Shown here: piece by piece, positions 43,659-52,678 of the stretch | Layout: every line of letters begins with the position of its first letter | Numbering within the stretch: the first letter of the stretch is position 1 | Assembly: GCF_042666235.1 (NCBI RefSeq) | Contig: NZ_JBHTFQ010000008.1 | Location: forward strand, 174,384 to 238,383 | Direction of reading: 5' to 3' | Length of the DNA stretch: 64,000 nucleotides | DNA from: Halodurantibacterium daqingensis | GTDB taxonomy: Bacteria; Pseudomonadota; Alphaproteobacteria; Rhodobacterales; Rhodobacteraceae | Program-made: the position numbers and the translations under genes | The notes under the pieces: generated by a model | Database searches by the model: none | What the model was told of the DNA's origin: nothing | The model's input: only the letters and a program-made list of their open reading frames with translations

Positions 43659-44981
43659 TCAGAGACTCTCCAGAAAGGCCACAAGCGCGGCGCGGTCGGC
43701 GGCGGGCATCTCGGTGACACGGTCGCGCGCGGCCTGTGCCGCGCCGCCGTGCCACAAGATAGCCTCCAGCATGGTGCGCGCCCGACCGTCGTGCAAGAAG
43801 CTGACCCGCCCATCCCCCACCGCCGCCGTATGCCCCAGACCCCAGAGCGGCGCGGTGCGCCATTCGCCGGTTGAAATGCCGGCCTCGGGGGCGGCCTCGG
43901 CCAGCCCCGGCCCCAGATCGTGCAGGCGGAAGTCGCTGTAGGGCTGGATCACGCGCGGCCCGTCTGGGGTCGCAATGGTATAGGCTGGGCGGTGACAGGA
44001 CGCGCAGCCCGCCGTGTGAAACAGCGCCTCGCCGCGTGCCACTTCGGGCGACCGCTCGGCGCGCCTGCGCGCCGGGGGCGCGAGGCTGGCCAGATGCGCC
44101 GCGATAAGATCAACCGCGTTCTGCGCCACCTCCTGCACACGCGTGTCGCCATCCCCATGCGGAGCGGAACGGCAGGCGGGCTGGGCATCTGTGCAATCGC
44201 CCCATGGCGCGGTGAGGAACGGTGTCGAGAGGCCCATGTCGATGGAAAGCGCAAGCGCGGTGGCGTCTGCCAGGCTGGCCACCCCGGCCCGTCGCCCGAA
44301 GCGGCCGGGCACCGGCGCCCCGCCGGACAAAGGTGTCACCATCCGCACCCGGCCCGGTGCATGCATATACATCAGGTCGGCGGCGTCGATGGCCGCGATC
44401 AGGCCAAGCCCGACCAACGGAGGTGCAGCCCGGAGGCCCATCTGCGTGGCAGAGGCCGGATGCCCCCACGCAAGGTCCGACAGCGCAACCTCGGGCTGGC
44501 GCAGGGTAACGCGGGTGCTGTCAGCAAGCGCGACCTCATGCTCCACCCAGGCGATGTCAACCCGCCCCTCGCCCGGCAGCCCGCCGGTGGCCAGCGGCTG
44601 GATCTGGTGCCCCAGCACCGGGTCAGGCGCACCTTCGTCCCCCGCCAGACGCACAACAAGCCCCAATGGGGCAGGGCCGTCGCCATCAGGCGGATGTGCT
44701 CGGCCGTGGTTCAGATGGCAGGCCGAACAGGCCCGCGCGTTGTAAAGCGGCCCCAGCCCATCCGCGGCACGGGTCGAGGCGGGGGCGGCCACCCACAGCC
44801 GGTCGAACAGCGCGCGCCCTGCCTGGGCATCAAGCGCAGCCAGCCCCGGCGCCGAAGACGCGGGCGTGGCAAAGGCCTGATCGGGGCGGGCGGGCGTGAT
44901 GCGGGCGACCTCGGGCAGGTCGAGGGCCAGGGCCCCGCCTGCCAGCGCCAGAACCCCCGCCGCCCAGATCGCCGGTCGCAT
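43659..44981 (-). CDS. Di-heme oxidoreductase (DUF1111, 'thiol oxidoreductase'-like)
   Basis: 440 residues, signal peptide MRPAIWAAGVLALAGGALA. Two c-type heme motifs: ACSACH (near residue 88) and GCASCH (near 320), followed by a probable distal Met ligand in PLWGLGHT-type context and VSFLHDGRARTMLEAILWHGG, the DUF1111 signature. Periplasmic; thought to carry electrons for iron reduction or oxidation in imelysin clusters. It follows the first imelysin gene by 13 bases. Confidence 0.88.
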   Translation of the reverse strand: MRPAIWAAGVLALAGGALALDLPEVARITPARPDQAFATPASSAPGLAALDAQAGRALFDRLWVAAPASTRAADGLGPLYNARACSACHLNHGRAHPPDGDGPAPLGLVVRLAGDEGAPDPVLGHQIQPLATGGLPGEGRVDIAWVEHEVALADSTRVTLRQPEVALSDLAWGHPASATQMGLRAAPPLVGLGLIAAIDAADLMYMHAPGRVRMVTPLSGGAPVPGRFGRRAGVASLADATALALSIDMGLSTPFLTAPWGDCTDAQPACRSAPHGDGDTRVQEVAQNAVDLIAAHLASLAPPARRRAERSPEVARGEALFHTAGCASCHRPAYTIATPDGPRVIQPYSDFRLHDLGPGLAEAAPEAGISTGEWRTAPLWGLGHTAAVGDGRVSFLHDGRARTMLEAILWHGGAAQAARDRVTEMPAADRAALVAFLESL

Positions 44982-44994
44982 CAGGCGACCTGTG

Positions 44995-46260
44995 TCACTG
45001 AAGAACCGAAGCGGGATCGTCGAGGCTGTCGGACCCTTCGATCCCGATCGTGCCCAAGCCAAGCGCCGTCACGGCGCGCTCGATCCCGCGGGTCTGTGCG
45101 ATCAGCCCGTCGATCGCGGTCATGATCAGCGCGGCCCCCGCGTCGTTGCCAGGCGCCAGCATCATGTCATAAGCCATACCGTCCTCGGCCGCATCGACCA
45201 GCGCCTGCATCTTCACCATCGTTGCGTCGATCCGTGCAGTCAGGTCGAGCGACATGGCCGTGTCGAGTGTGGCCACCAGGCCAGCCAGCGAAGGCCCTTC
45301 GACCACGCTGCCATCGATCCGCACGAGCCGCCCGGTCCAGACGTTGCGGATACCTTGGGCGTTCAGGAAATGGCTCATGTGCGTGTTGTCCGCGAAGCAG
45401 TCATGCTCCTCTTCCGGGTCGTTCAGCAAAAGGCCCAGCCGCATCCGCTCGCCCGCCAACTCGCCGTAAGACAGGCTTCCCATCCCGGTCAGCATGGCGC
45501 TCAGGCCCGCAACGGGATCCGCCAGCACCGCTGCGCGCGCCTCGCCCGTGTCACCCCAAGCCGCCACCATTTCGGACAGATCGTCGATCAACAGCGCGCT
45601 GGCCGCCGTCAGATAGGCCGCACGCCGGTCGCAGTTCCCCCCCGTGCATCCCGCGCCTTGCACAAAGTCGGTATGGGGCCGGTCGCCCGCGCCAGGGCCA
45701 GTGCCGTTCAGGTCCTGCCCCCAGAGAAGGAATTCGATGGCGTGATATCCCGTCGTCACATTCGCCTCGATCCCGTCGAGTTCGTTGAGGGATTGCAAAA
45801 GCGCGGGCGTGATCTCGCGCGCGTCGATCTGTTGTCCCGCCACCATCAGCATGGGCGTGGCGATGATGTTCAGATCGGCCAGCGGATTCTCGTCATAGGC
45901 GCCGATGTAGTCGCCCGCGGTATAGTCGATCAGCCCTTCGTCCAGCGGCCATGCGTTCACGCGCCCTTCCCAATCATCGACGACGGGATTGCCGAAACGG
46001 AACACCTCGGTCTGCTGATAGGGGATCCGGGCGGCGCGCCAGGCGGCGCGGGCGGCGGCCAGACTGCCCTCGGACGGGGCGGCGATCAACGCGGCGATCG
46101 CAGCGTCGAGCGCCTGCGCGGTGGTAAAGCTGTCCTGGTAGCCTGCCAGGGCGATGTCTGCATAGGTGGACAGCACCGCCATCCGGTCATCGGCGGCCGC
46201 CGGCGTGGCCATCGTCAGGGCGACGGTCGTTGCAAGGGCGAGGGGGCGACAAAGGAACAT
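44995..46260 (-). CDS. Imelysin (IrpA-like), first gene of iron cluster
   Basis: 421 residues, signal peptide MFLCRPLALATTVALTMATPAAA. It contains the GxHxxE motif as TGYHAIEFLLWGQD (near 170), a probable metal site, and the helical duplicate imelysin domain with FGNPVVDDWEGRVNAWPLDEGLIDY at the front and SGNMHFL-like HMSHFLNAQGIRNVWTG. IrpA proteins are iron-regulated cell-envelope proteins. It heads the operon imelysin, di-heme oxidoreductase, imelysin, DUF1513, divergent from a cytochrome c peroxidase. Confidence 0.9.
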   Translation of the reverse strand: MFLCRPLALATTVALTMATPAAADDRMAVLSTYADIALAGYQDSFTTAQALDAAIAALIAAPSEGSLAAARAAWRAARIPYQQTEVFRFGNPVVDDWEGRVNAWPLDEGLIDYTAGDYIGAYDENPLADLNIIATPMLMVAGQQIDAREITPALLQSLNELDGIEANVTTGYHAIEFLLWGQDLNGTGPGAGDRPHTDFVQGAGCTGGNCDRRAAYLTAASALLIDDLSEMVAAWGDTGEARAAVLADPVAGLSAMLTGMGSLSYGELAGERMRLGLLLNDPEEEHDCFADNTHMSHFLNAQGIRNVWTGRLVRIDGSVVEGPSLAGLVATLDTAMSLDLTARIDATMVKMQALVDAAEDGMAYDMMLAPGNDAGAALIMTAIDGLIAQTRGIERAVTALGLGTIGIEGSDSLDDPASVLQ

Positions 46261-46350
46261 GAGAAAACCTCACGCGGGGGTGAAGCCTGGCTGTGCTGTC
46301 GGAAGTGGACAGACTTGGCTGGCGATGAATAACTGACTAAACTGGTATGA

Positions 46351-46363
46351 ATTGAAGATCAAT
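46351..46363. promoter_or_regulatory. Possible operator between imelysin operon and peroxidase
   Basis: ATTGA-AGA-TCAAT, a perfect 5-3-5 inverted repeat in the 124-base AT-richer gap between divergent imelysin and peroxidase genes. An iron regulator (Fur, Irr or RirA) would be expected to act here; the sequence is not a clear match to any of their consensus boxes. Confidence 0.35.
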
Positions 46364-46384
46364 GAGTCGTGATCTCGAGCTGGG

Positions 46385-47554
46385 ATGATGCCTGTGAAAC
46401 CCCCAAGGCCGCAACTCGCCCGCATTGCTGCCGTGATGGCCTGGGCCGTCCTGGCGGCACTGTCGGTCCTGGCCCGACCGGGCAGCGGCGCGGACGCCGT
46501 TGTGCCCGGCACGGTGGAGGCCCTGGGCGAGCGGCTGTTTTTTGACGTGAACCTGTCGTGGAACCGGACCACCGCCTGCGCCAGCTGCCACGACCCCGCC
46601 CGCGCCTTCAGTGACCCGCGCGGGGCGGGATCGCCGGGCGATGACGGCGTGGCTTTGGGCGATCGGAATGCGCCGACGGCGATGTATGCGGCCATGGTGC
46701 CTCCGCTCGGCCGCACCCCGGCGGGGGATTGGGTCGGCGGGCTGTTTCACGATGGGCGTGCCGCCACGCTGGCAGAACAGGCGGCTGGTCCGCCCCTGAA
46801 CCCGGCCGAGATGGGCATGCCCGACCGCGCCGCCGTTCTGGAGCGGCTACGCGAGGATTCCGTTTATGTCGCGGCCTTCCCGGCGCTTTTCGGCGCAGGC
46901 GTGCTGGATGACGCAGCCCCGGCCTTCGACGCGATGACCGCGGCCCTCGAAGCCTTTGAGCGGACCGAGCGCTTCGCCCCCTTCACCTCGCGCTATGACC
47001 GCTGGCTGAGAGGCGAGATCGCGTTGACGCCAGAGGAGGAACTGGGCCGCACCCTCTTCTTTTCGCAACAGTTCACCAATTGCAGCCGTTGCCATATGGG
47101 CGCGGGGCCGACGGCCCTGAACGAAACCTTCACCGACCACCGCCACCACAACATCGGCACGCCCGAGAACCTTGCCCTGCGCGCAGTCAACGGCGTGGCC
47201 CCCGGCACCATAGATCCCGGTCTTGGCGGCGTGGTGGGTGATCCGGCGGCGCTGGGGCGCATCCGCACGCCGACGTTGCGCAACGTGGCGGTGACCGGGC
47301 CGTACATGCACAATGGCGTCTTCGCGGACCTGCGCACGGTGATCTTGTACTACAATAGCTACAACACGCGGTCCGAGGCGCGGCGGATCAATCCTGAGAC
47401 CGGCACACTCTTTGCCGCGCCGCAGGTTCCCGAGACGTTGGCACTGGACGATCTGACCCACGGCCCGGCGCTGGACGACCGGCGGATCGACGCACTGGTG
47501 GCCTTCCTGAACGCGCTGACGGATGCCGAATTCGAGGGCGCGCACGACCGCTGA
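46385..47554 (+). CDS. Di-heme cytochrome c peroxidase (MauG/CcpA family)
   Basis: 389 residues; the N-terminal segment (about 13-35) is a signal or anchor. Two heme c motifs, TACASCHDPARAF (near 62) and TNCSRCHMG (near 235), flank the DxRxAxTMYAAM peroxidase block (DRNAPTAMYAAM) and FHDGRAATLAEQAAGP. Reduces hydrogen peroxide in the periplasm or acts like MauG. The C-terminal TPTLRNVAVTGPYMHNGVFADLR is the family signature. Divergent from the imelysin operon and probably co-regulated with it. Confidence 0.9.
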   Translation: MMPVKPPRPQLARIAAVMAWAVLAALSVLARPGSGADAVVPGTVEALGERLFFDVNLSWNRTTACASCHDPARAFSDPRGAGSPGDDGVALGDRNAPTAMYAAMVPPLGRTPAGDWVGGLFHDGRAATLAEQAAGPPLNPAEMGMPDRAAVLERLREDSVYVAAFPALFGAGVLDDAAPAFDAMTAALEAFERTERFAPFTSRYDRWLRGEIALTPEEELGRTLFFSQQFTNCSRCHMGAGPTALNETFTDHRHHNIGTPENLALRAVNGVAPGTIDPGLGGVVGDPAALGRIRTPTLRNVAVTGPYMHNGVFADLRTVILYYNSYNTRSEARRINPETGTLFAAPQVPETLALDDLTHGPALDDRRIDALVAFLNALTDAEFEGAHDR

Positions 47555-47747
47555 GCCCCTTTGGCACATCTGAAAGTGGGGCGCGATCAGCCATGTGAGA
47601 ACCGAGTTATGCCATGACGATTCATCGACCGCGACGAGCGGGGCGTATCGCAAGGGTTCCCTGCCTTGCATCCCCTGGTGATCGCCACAGACACCCTCTG
47701 ATCCTCGAAAGCACACCCGTGCCCAAGACGCTCTCTTGCCGGCTTCC

Positions 47748-48216
47748 TCACAGCCTGTCGCCTGCCGTGCCCGCCCCAGCGGGCTGGTCCTGGAAGATCA
47801 TGCCGATCCGGCGGCCGCGGATCTTGCGCATCTCGTCCGCCGGAAGGTTGTCGATCCGCTTGTCGCGCAGCCAGATCTCGCCGCGGGCAATGCGGTTTCG
47901 GTCACTCCGGGGTAAAGCCAGCAGGCCGCGCGCCGGCCGGGTTCGATTTCCGACGCGGCGGGGCGGTGGCTGCGGCATTTGTCAAAGACCTTGGGGCAGC
48001 GCGGGTTGAAGGCGCAGCCCTTCGGGATCGCGTTCAGACGGGGCATCGAGCCGGGGATATGCACCAGCCGGTCAAGATGTTGCCCCAGCTTCGGGATGGC
48101 GCCCATCAGCCCCTGCGAATAGGGATGCTTGGCGTCCTTGATGACGGCGGCGACCGGGCCAAGCTCGGCCAGGCGCCCGGCATACATCACCGCCACGCGG
48201 TCCGCGGTTTCGGCGA
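47748..48216 (-). pseudogene. Scrambled oligopeptide ABC ATPase (DppD-like) remnant
   Basis: Minus strand, 48216 to about 47890: ETADRVAVMYAGRLAELGPV, then HPYSQGLMGAIPKLGQHLDR and CAFNPRCPKVFDKCR, the C-terminal end of a DppD/OppD ATPase. Then, further downstream (about 47915-47775), RDKRIDNLPADEMRKIRGRR and IGMIFQD, which belongs to the N-terminal Q-loop region of the same kind of protein. The order is therefore C-terminal half first, N-terminal part second, with the signature motif lost. 47555-47747 holds nothing recognised. Confidence 0.72.
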
Positions 48217-48750
48217 TCACAGGAGCACGGCCTTTATGACCGACCGCCCTTGTCCTTGCCGACCGTCATCTGCCCGGGACAGTGCTGCCGCCGCGTCAAC
48301 TTGTCGGACGGCGGCAGCATGCCATCTGACGTTCAGGCGGCCAGGTGAGGTCGCATTAATTTCCGCAACTGCCTCTGGCGTTTCCATCAGCGCCAGATGC
48401 GGCCCCTCGATCCAGGCGAGCGCCGCATCGGTGATTCCCCGGGCAAGCGCCCTTGACGCCGCCGGATCGACCATCTGATCGTAGAGGTTCCCGAGAACCA
48501 GCGTCTCTGCCTTGATGGCGCCGAGGTCCCCGGAGACATCCACCCTGAGATCAAGCTCTGACTGCCGGGCGACACCCTGCCAGTTACTGCGTCTGACCAT
48601 GTCGGAAACAACCGCCTCGATGTCTCCGATCCCGGACAGAAAGACGTGGCTGAAGCCGGTCAGCAGCATCAGGCGCGCGAGTGCGTCAGGATCTCGGCGG
48701 GCAAGATCCGCCCACAGACGAAACTGCAGCCCTGAACGCGGTTCGCCCGG
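48217..48750 (-). pseudogene. Alpha/beta-hydrolase C-terminal remnant
   Basis: GLQFRLWADLARRDPDALAR, then LTGFSHVFLSGIG, IKAETLVLGNLYDQMVDPAA and WIEGPHLALMETPEAVAEI: the cap and last strands of an alpha/beta hydrolase, with the acid (GNLYDQMV) and histidine (GPHLALME) residues. The nucleophile half is missing and the last 40 residues (RWHAAAVRQVDAAAALSRAD) come from another, unrecognised gene. It has no proper start. 48751-48973 is empty to my reading. Confidence 0.65.
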
Positions 48751-48973
48751 AGAAATTCACAGCGCTTCAGGCGCAGATCCAACGGAACCGGGCTTCGAGA
48801 TCGGATGGCACCGGCCGGAACCTACGCGCGCAAGCGGAAATGACAGGGGGCTCGGGCCAGCGGCTCCAGGCGATTGGGCGGATGACCATTGGCATCTCCA
48901 TTGTGTCTTGCCCTGCGGACGGATGCGCTGGCCGCCGGCGCGCAGCGCTTCGATGTCACCACGCGGCGTCGGA

Positions 48974-49876
48974 TCAGCGCCCTTTCGACGGCATCGCGGT
49001 GAGGGCACCCGCCATGATCAACGGTGCGGCCAACACAAAGGCCGAGCCCGGCATTTCGGCAAATAGTGCAAAGCCCAGCATCACCGCCCAGAGGACGGAC
49101 AGGTATTCGAAAGGTGCCAGCGCCGCCGCCTCGGCATGCCGGAAGGACAGGGTCATCAGGATATGCGCGATGCCCCCGAACAGCCCCGTGCAGACGAGCA
49201 GGAACACCGCGCCCGCATCGGGCCAGACCCAGCCCCAGGGCAGCGTCGCCAGCCCGCAGAGGGCCGAGGTCACGGCAAACCACAGCGCGATCGCGCCCGG
49301 GCTTTCGTTGACCAGCGTCAACTTGCGCACCTGGATCAGCGCGCCCGCGGTCAGCACCGCGGTCACAAGGCCCAGCGTCACCCCCAGCGCGACCCCGTCA
49401 GGCAACCCGCCCGTGAAAGCCGGGATGCAGAAGACCGCGCCGCCCGTCAGTCCAAAGGCGATCCCCCCGACCCGGCGCGTCGTCAGCCGTTCGCCCAGCA
49501 TCAGCCAGCCCAGAAGCGCCATCATCACCGGCGCCAGATAGGACAGCATCGTCGCCTCGGCGAAGGGCAGCAACCGGATCGTGGCGAAGGAGGTGAACAT
49601 CGCGGTCGCGCCCATCAGGCAGCGCGCAAGATGGCCCAGCGGACGGCGCGTCGCGAGGCCGCCGGGCAGTTCGCCGCACCACCACAGGAAGGCGAGCAGC
49701 GGCACCAGCGCCAAAGCGGACCGGAAGAACACCACCTGCCCCAGCGGCACGGCATCGCTCAACGCCTTGATGCAGGCGCCCATCGCGGCAAAGGCCAGCG
49801 TCGACAGGATACGCAGTATAACGCCCAGACGCTCGTTCGCGGGGCCGGGCAAGGACAGGGTGGCGGGCGCGCTCAT
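48974..49876 (-). CDS. DMT-superfamily (EamA) transporter
   Basis: 300 residues with ten membrane segments and two EamA repeats, starting near LGVILRILSTLAFAAMGACIK and ending GSAFVLAAPLIMAGAL. The repeat blocks AEATMLSYLAPVMMALLGWL and AEAAALAPFEYLSVLWAVML are typical. Usually an exporter of metabolites or amino acids, or an uptake system of unknown solute. Its ATG overlaps the FecE-like ATPase stop by four bases, so it is co-translated with the ABC importer. Confidence 0.86.
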   Translation of the reverse strand: MSAPATLSLPGPANERLGVILRILSTLAFAAMGACIKALSDAVPLGQVVFFRSALALVPLLAFLWWCGELPGGLATRRPLGHLARCLMGATAMFTSFATIRLLPFAEATMLSYLAPVMMALLGWLMLGERLTTRRVGGIAFGLTGGAVFCIPAFTGGLPDGVALGVTLGLVTAVLTAGALIQVRKLTLVNESPGAIALWFAVTSALCGLATLPWGWVWPDAGAVFLLVCTGLFGGIAHILMTLSFRHAEAAALAPFEYLSVLWAVMLGFALFAEMPGSAFVLAAPLIMAGALTAMPSKGR

Positions 49877-50637
49877 TCCGTCTTGAACCGGATATGCGGC
49901 CGCCCTGCAACCCCCGATGCGCCGACGTCGGTCTCGACCCGGAACACGGCGCGCAGCAGGTCCTGCGTAAGGACCTCGGCCGGCGTGCCGCAGGCGCGCA
50001 CGGCGCCCCCCTCCAGCACCACGATCCGGTCGCAGAACAGCGCCGCCAGATTGAGGTCATGCAGCGCCACGATGCTGGTCAGGCCCAGATCGCGCACCAT
50101 GCGCAGGATCTCGATCTGGTGGTGAATATCGAGGTGGTTGGTGGGTTCGTCCAGGAACATGACATTCGGCGTCTGCGCGAGCGCCCGGGCGATATGAACG
50201 CGCTGGCGCTCGCCGCCTGACAGCGTCTGCCAGGATTGCGCCCGGTGGCCCTTCATTCCGACCTGGTCGAGCGCGGTCGATACCGCGAGTTCGTCGGCCT
50301 CGGACCAGCCCGCAAGGGGCGAGCGGTGCGGCGTCCGCCCCAGCCGCACCACGTCACGGACCGTGACATTGGTATCGGTCGCGGCGTTCTGCTGCACGAA
50401 GGCAACCTGCCGCGCGAGGGCGCGCCGCGGGACGCCCGATATGTCCTGCCCGTTGATCTCCACTTGCCCCACGTGAGGTCGGCGCAGCCCCGCCAGAAGG
50501 CGAAGCAGCGAGGACTTGCCCGAGCCGTTGGGGCCGATCAGTCCCAGCGTCTCGCCCGGGGCGACGGTGAGCGACACATCGGCCACGATGATCCGTCGCT
50601 TGACCCCCCAGCGCAGGTTGCGCGCCACGACACTCAT
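49873..50637 (-). CDS. Iron-siderophore/heme/B12-type ABC ATPase (FecE/FhuC-like)
   Basis: 254 residues. Walker A GPNGSGKSS, Q-loop FVQQNAATDTN, signature LSGGERQRVHIARAL, Walker B VMFLDEPTNHLDI and switch histidine ALHDLNLAALFCD mark it as the FepC/BtuD group. Overlaps the permease gene by four bases upstream and the DMT gene by four downstream. Confidence 0.91.
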   Translation of the reverse strand: MSVVARNLRWGVKRRIIVADVSLTVAPGETLGLIGPNGSGKSSLLRLLAGLRRPHVGQVEINGQDISGVPRRALARQVAFVQQNAATDTNVTVRDVVRLGRTPHRSPLAGWSEADELAVSTALDQVGMKGHRAQSWQTLSGGERQRVHIARALAQTPNVMFLDEPTNHLDIHHQIEILRMVRDLGLTSIVALHDLNLAALFCDRIVVLEGGAVRACGTPAEVLTQDLLRAVFRVETDVGASGVAGRPHIRFKTE

Positions 50638-51674
50638 GTCTGCGGCCTCGCTCGGTAGAGGATGATGGCGAAGAAAGGCACACCCACCAGCGCCGTGACC
50701 ACGCCGATCGGCACCGTCTGCTGCGTGGCGATGACACGGGACACGATATCGGCCACCACCATGAAGACCGCGCCGGTCACCGCGCAGGCGGGCAGCAGCC
50801 GCAGGTGCAGCGGCCCCACGACATAGCGCGCCGCATGCGGCACGACGAGGCCGACAAAGCCGATGGCGCCGACCATGCTGACGATGGTGGCGGTCAGCAG
50901 CGCCGTCACTCCGAAAAGCAGCAGCCGGATCCGCGCCACCGGCACGCCCAGGGCCGCCGCATCCTCGTCCCCGAAGGTGAAGGCATCCATGGCACGGGCC
51001 ATCCAGAAACAGATCGCCAGACCAGCCAGAACCACAACGGCCAGCAACTGGAAATCCGGCCAGCGCACGCCGCCGAAACTGCCCAGCAGCCAGAACATCA
51101 CGTCGCGCGCCTGCTGGGCATTGCCCGAGGTGGTCACGATATACGAGGTCAGCGCATTGAAGAGCTGCGCGGCGGCGACGCCCGCAAGGATTGTATGATT
51201 TGGCCCGCTGGTGGCGCCGTTGGACAAGAGCGCGACCAGCGCGAAAGCCGCAAAGGCCCCGGCAAAGGCGCCGAGCGACAGCGACAGGCTGCCCGCGCCG
51301 ATCCCCAGCACGATGACGCAGACCGCCCCGGTCGAGGCGCCCGCCGAGACGCCCAGCACGAAGGGCTCGGCCAGCGCGTTGCGCAACAGCGCCTGCAGGA
51401 TCGCACCGCAGATCGCTAGCCCGGCCCCGGCCAGCGCGGCGACCAGCGCGCGGCTCAGGCGCAGGTTCCAGATCACGCTCTGCTCGATCCGCGGGATGTC
51501 GGCCGTGGTCAGGCCCAGCTCATTGGTAACGGACAGAAAGACAATCCGCAGCGGGATGCGATAATCCCCGATCCCCGTCGCAAAGGCGATGGCGACGGCC
51601 AGAACGAGCATCGACAGGCCCAGAAAGAGGGCGAGGCGCATCGCCCCGCCCTCGGAGTCGTGGGCCGTCGTCAC
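50634..51674 (-). CDS. FecCD-family ABC permease
   Basis: 346 residues, about ten membrane segments. Family blocks: LRLSRALVAALAGAGLAICG, LAEPFVLGVSAGASTGA (the FecCD signature), and GAIGFVGLVVPHAARYVVG, the ATPase-coupling loop. Homodimeric permease of a siderophore, heme or cobamide importer. Four-base overlaps on both sides. Confidence 0.93.
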   Translation of the reverse strand: MTTAHDSEGGAMRLALFLGLSMLVLAVAIAFATGIGDYRIPLRIVFLSVTNELGLTTADIPRIEQSVIWNLRLSRALVAALAGAGLAICGAILQALLRNALAEPFVLGVSAGASTGAVCVIVLGIGAGSLSLSLGAFAGAFAAFALVALLSNGATSGPNHTILAGVAAAQLFNALTSYIVTTSGNAQQARDVMFWLLGSFGGVRWPDFQLLAVVVLAGLAICFWMARAMDAFTFGDEDAAALGVPVARIRLLLFGVTALLTATIVSMVGAIGFVGLVVPHAARYVVGPLHLRLLPACAVTGAVFMVVADIVSRVIATQQTVPIGVVTALVGVPFFAIILYRARPQT

Positions 51675-52678
51675 GGCAGATCGATCGCTTCGAGCTGCTC
51701 GGCCACCTCTTCGGCGCCGTAGAGGGTGCGGATGCTGGGGTTCATCGCCGCCCCGCTCATCACCACGATGCGCCCGGCCTGTACCGCCGCCATCTGGCTG
51801 ACGGTGGGATCGGTGGTCAGGAACTCGATCTTGGTCTCGGCGCGGTCCAGATCCCAGCGGTTGCGGTCCACCTGCGCCGCGACGACCACGGTCGGATCGG
51901 CGGCCATGATGCCTTCCCAGCCCAGGGTCGGCCAGTCGGCCTCGGTCCGGATGGCATTCGATCCGCCGAGGACATCGGCGATATAGCCCGAGGGGCCGTT
52001 GCCGCCGCCCAGATAGGCGTCATCCGCCGGCGAGGGGCTGGAGAACCAGAACAGGAAGGTCGGATCACCGGCATCGGCGAAACGCTCGCGCAGCGCCGTC
52101 TCGCGCGCGCGCAGATCGGCGATCAGCGCCTCGCCGCGGTCGGCCACATCGAAGATCCGCGCCAGATCGTCGATCTCCTGATAGATCAGATCCATGCTCC
52201 ACAGCGCCTCGCGCGAGCCATAGGCATCGCCTGCATCAAGCGTCGTCGCGCAGGCACTCGGCGACAGATAGGCGGGTATGCCGAGCGTCTCGAAATCCTC
52301 GCGCTTGGCGACGCGGCTGTCCGGCCCCAGAAGAGTGGTCAGCATCGCCGCCACGAAATCCGGCTGGCGGGAGAGAACGGCTTCCAGCGTCGGGAATTCG
52401 ACCGTTATTACCTCGACCCCGGCATTCGCTTCGGCAAGCTCAGGCAGGACGGCATTGGGCCAGAAGGCCGAGGCCGCCATCCGGTCGCCCAGCCCCAGAA
52501 GCAGCAGGATCTCGGCGCTGTTCTGGCCCAGGGCGACGGCGCGCTCGGGTGCGGCCTCGAAGGTGACGCTGTGGCCGCAATTCGCGATCGTCAGGGGGTA
52601 GCTGGTCTGTGCCAGCGATGGCGCGCCCAGAATCCAAAGCGCCGCACTGCCGCCCCCCAGGATAGACTTTATCCGCAC
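51671..52678 (-). CDS. Periplasmic siderophore/heme-type binding protein
   Basis: 335 residues, signal peptide MRIKSILGGGSAALWILGAPSLAQ. Class III binding protein: YPLTIANCGHSVTFEAAPER, AVALGQNSAEILLLLGLGDR, and the long-helix linker near GDAYGSREALWSMDLIYQEIDDL. Lacks obvious tyrosine/histidine heme motif. It begins the operon binding protein, permease, ATPase, DMT protein. Ferric-siderophore or cobamide are the likely ligands; I cannot choose. Confidence 0.87.
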   Translation of the reverse strand: MRIKSILGGGSAALWILGAPSLAQTSYPLTIANCGHSVTFEAAPERAVALGQNSAEILLLLGLGDRMAASAFWPNAVLPELAEANAGVEVITVEFPTLEAVLSRQPDFVAAMLTTLLGPDSRVAKREDFETLGIPAYLSPSACATTLDAGDAYGSREALWSMDLIYQEIDDLARIFDVADRGEALIADLRARETALRERFADAGDPTFLFWFSSPSPADDAYLGGGNGPSGYIADVLGGSNAIRTEADWPTLGWEGIMAADPTVVVAAQVDRNRWDLDRAETKIEFLTTDPTVSQMAAVQAGRIVVMSGAAMNPSIRTLYGAEEVAEQLEAIDLP

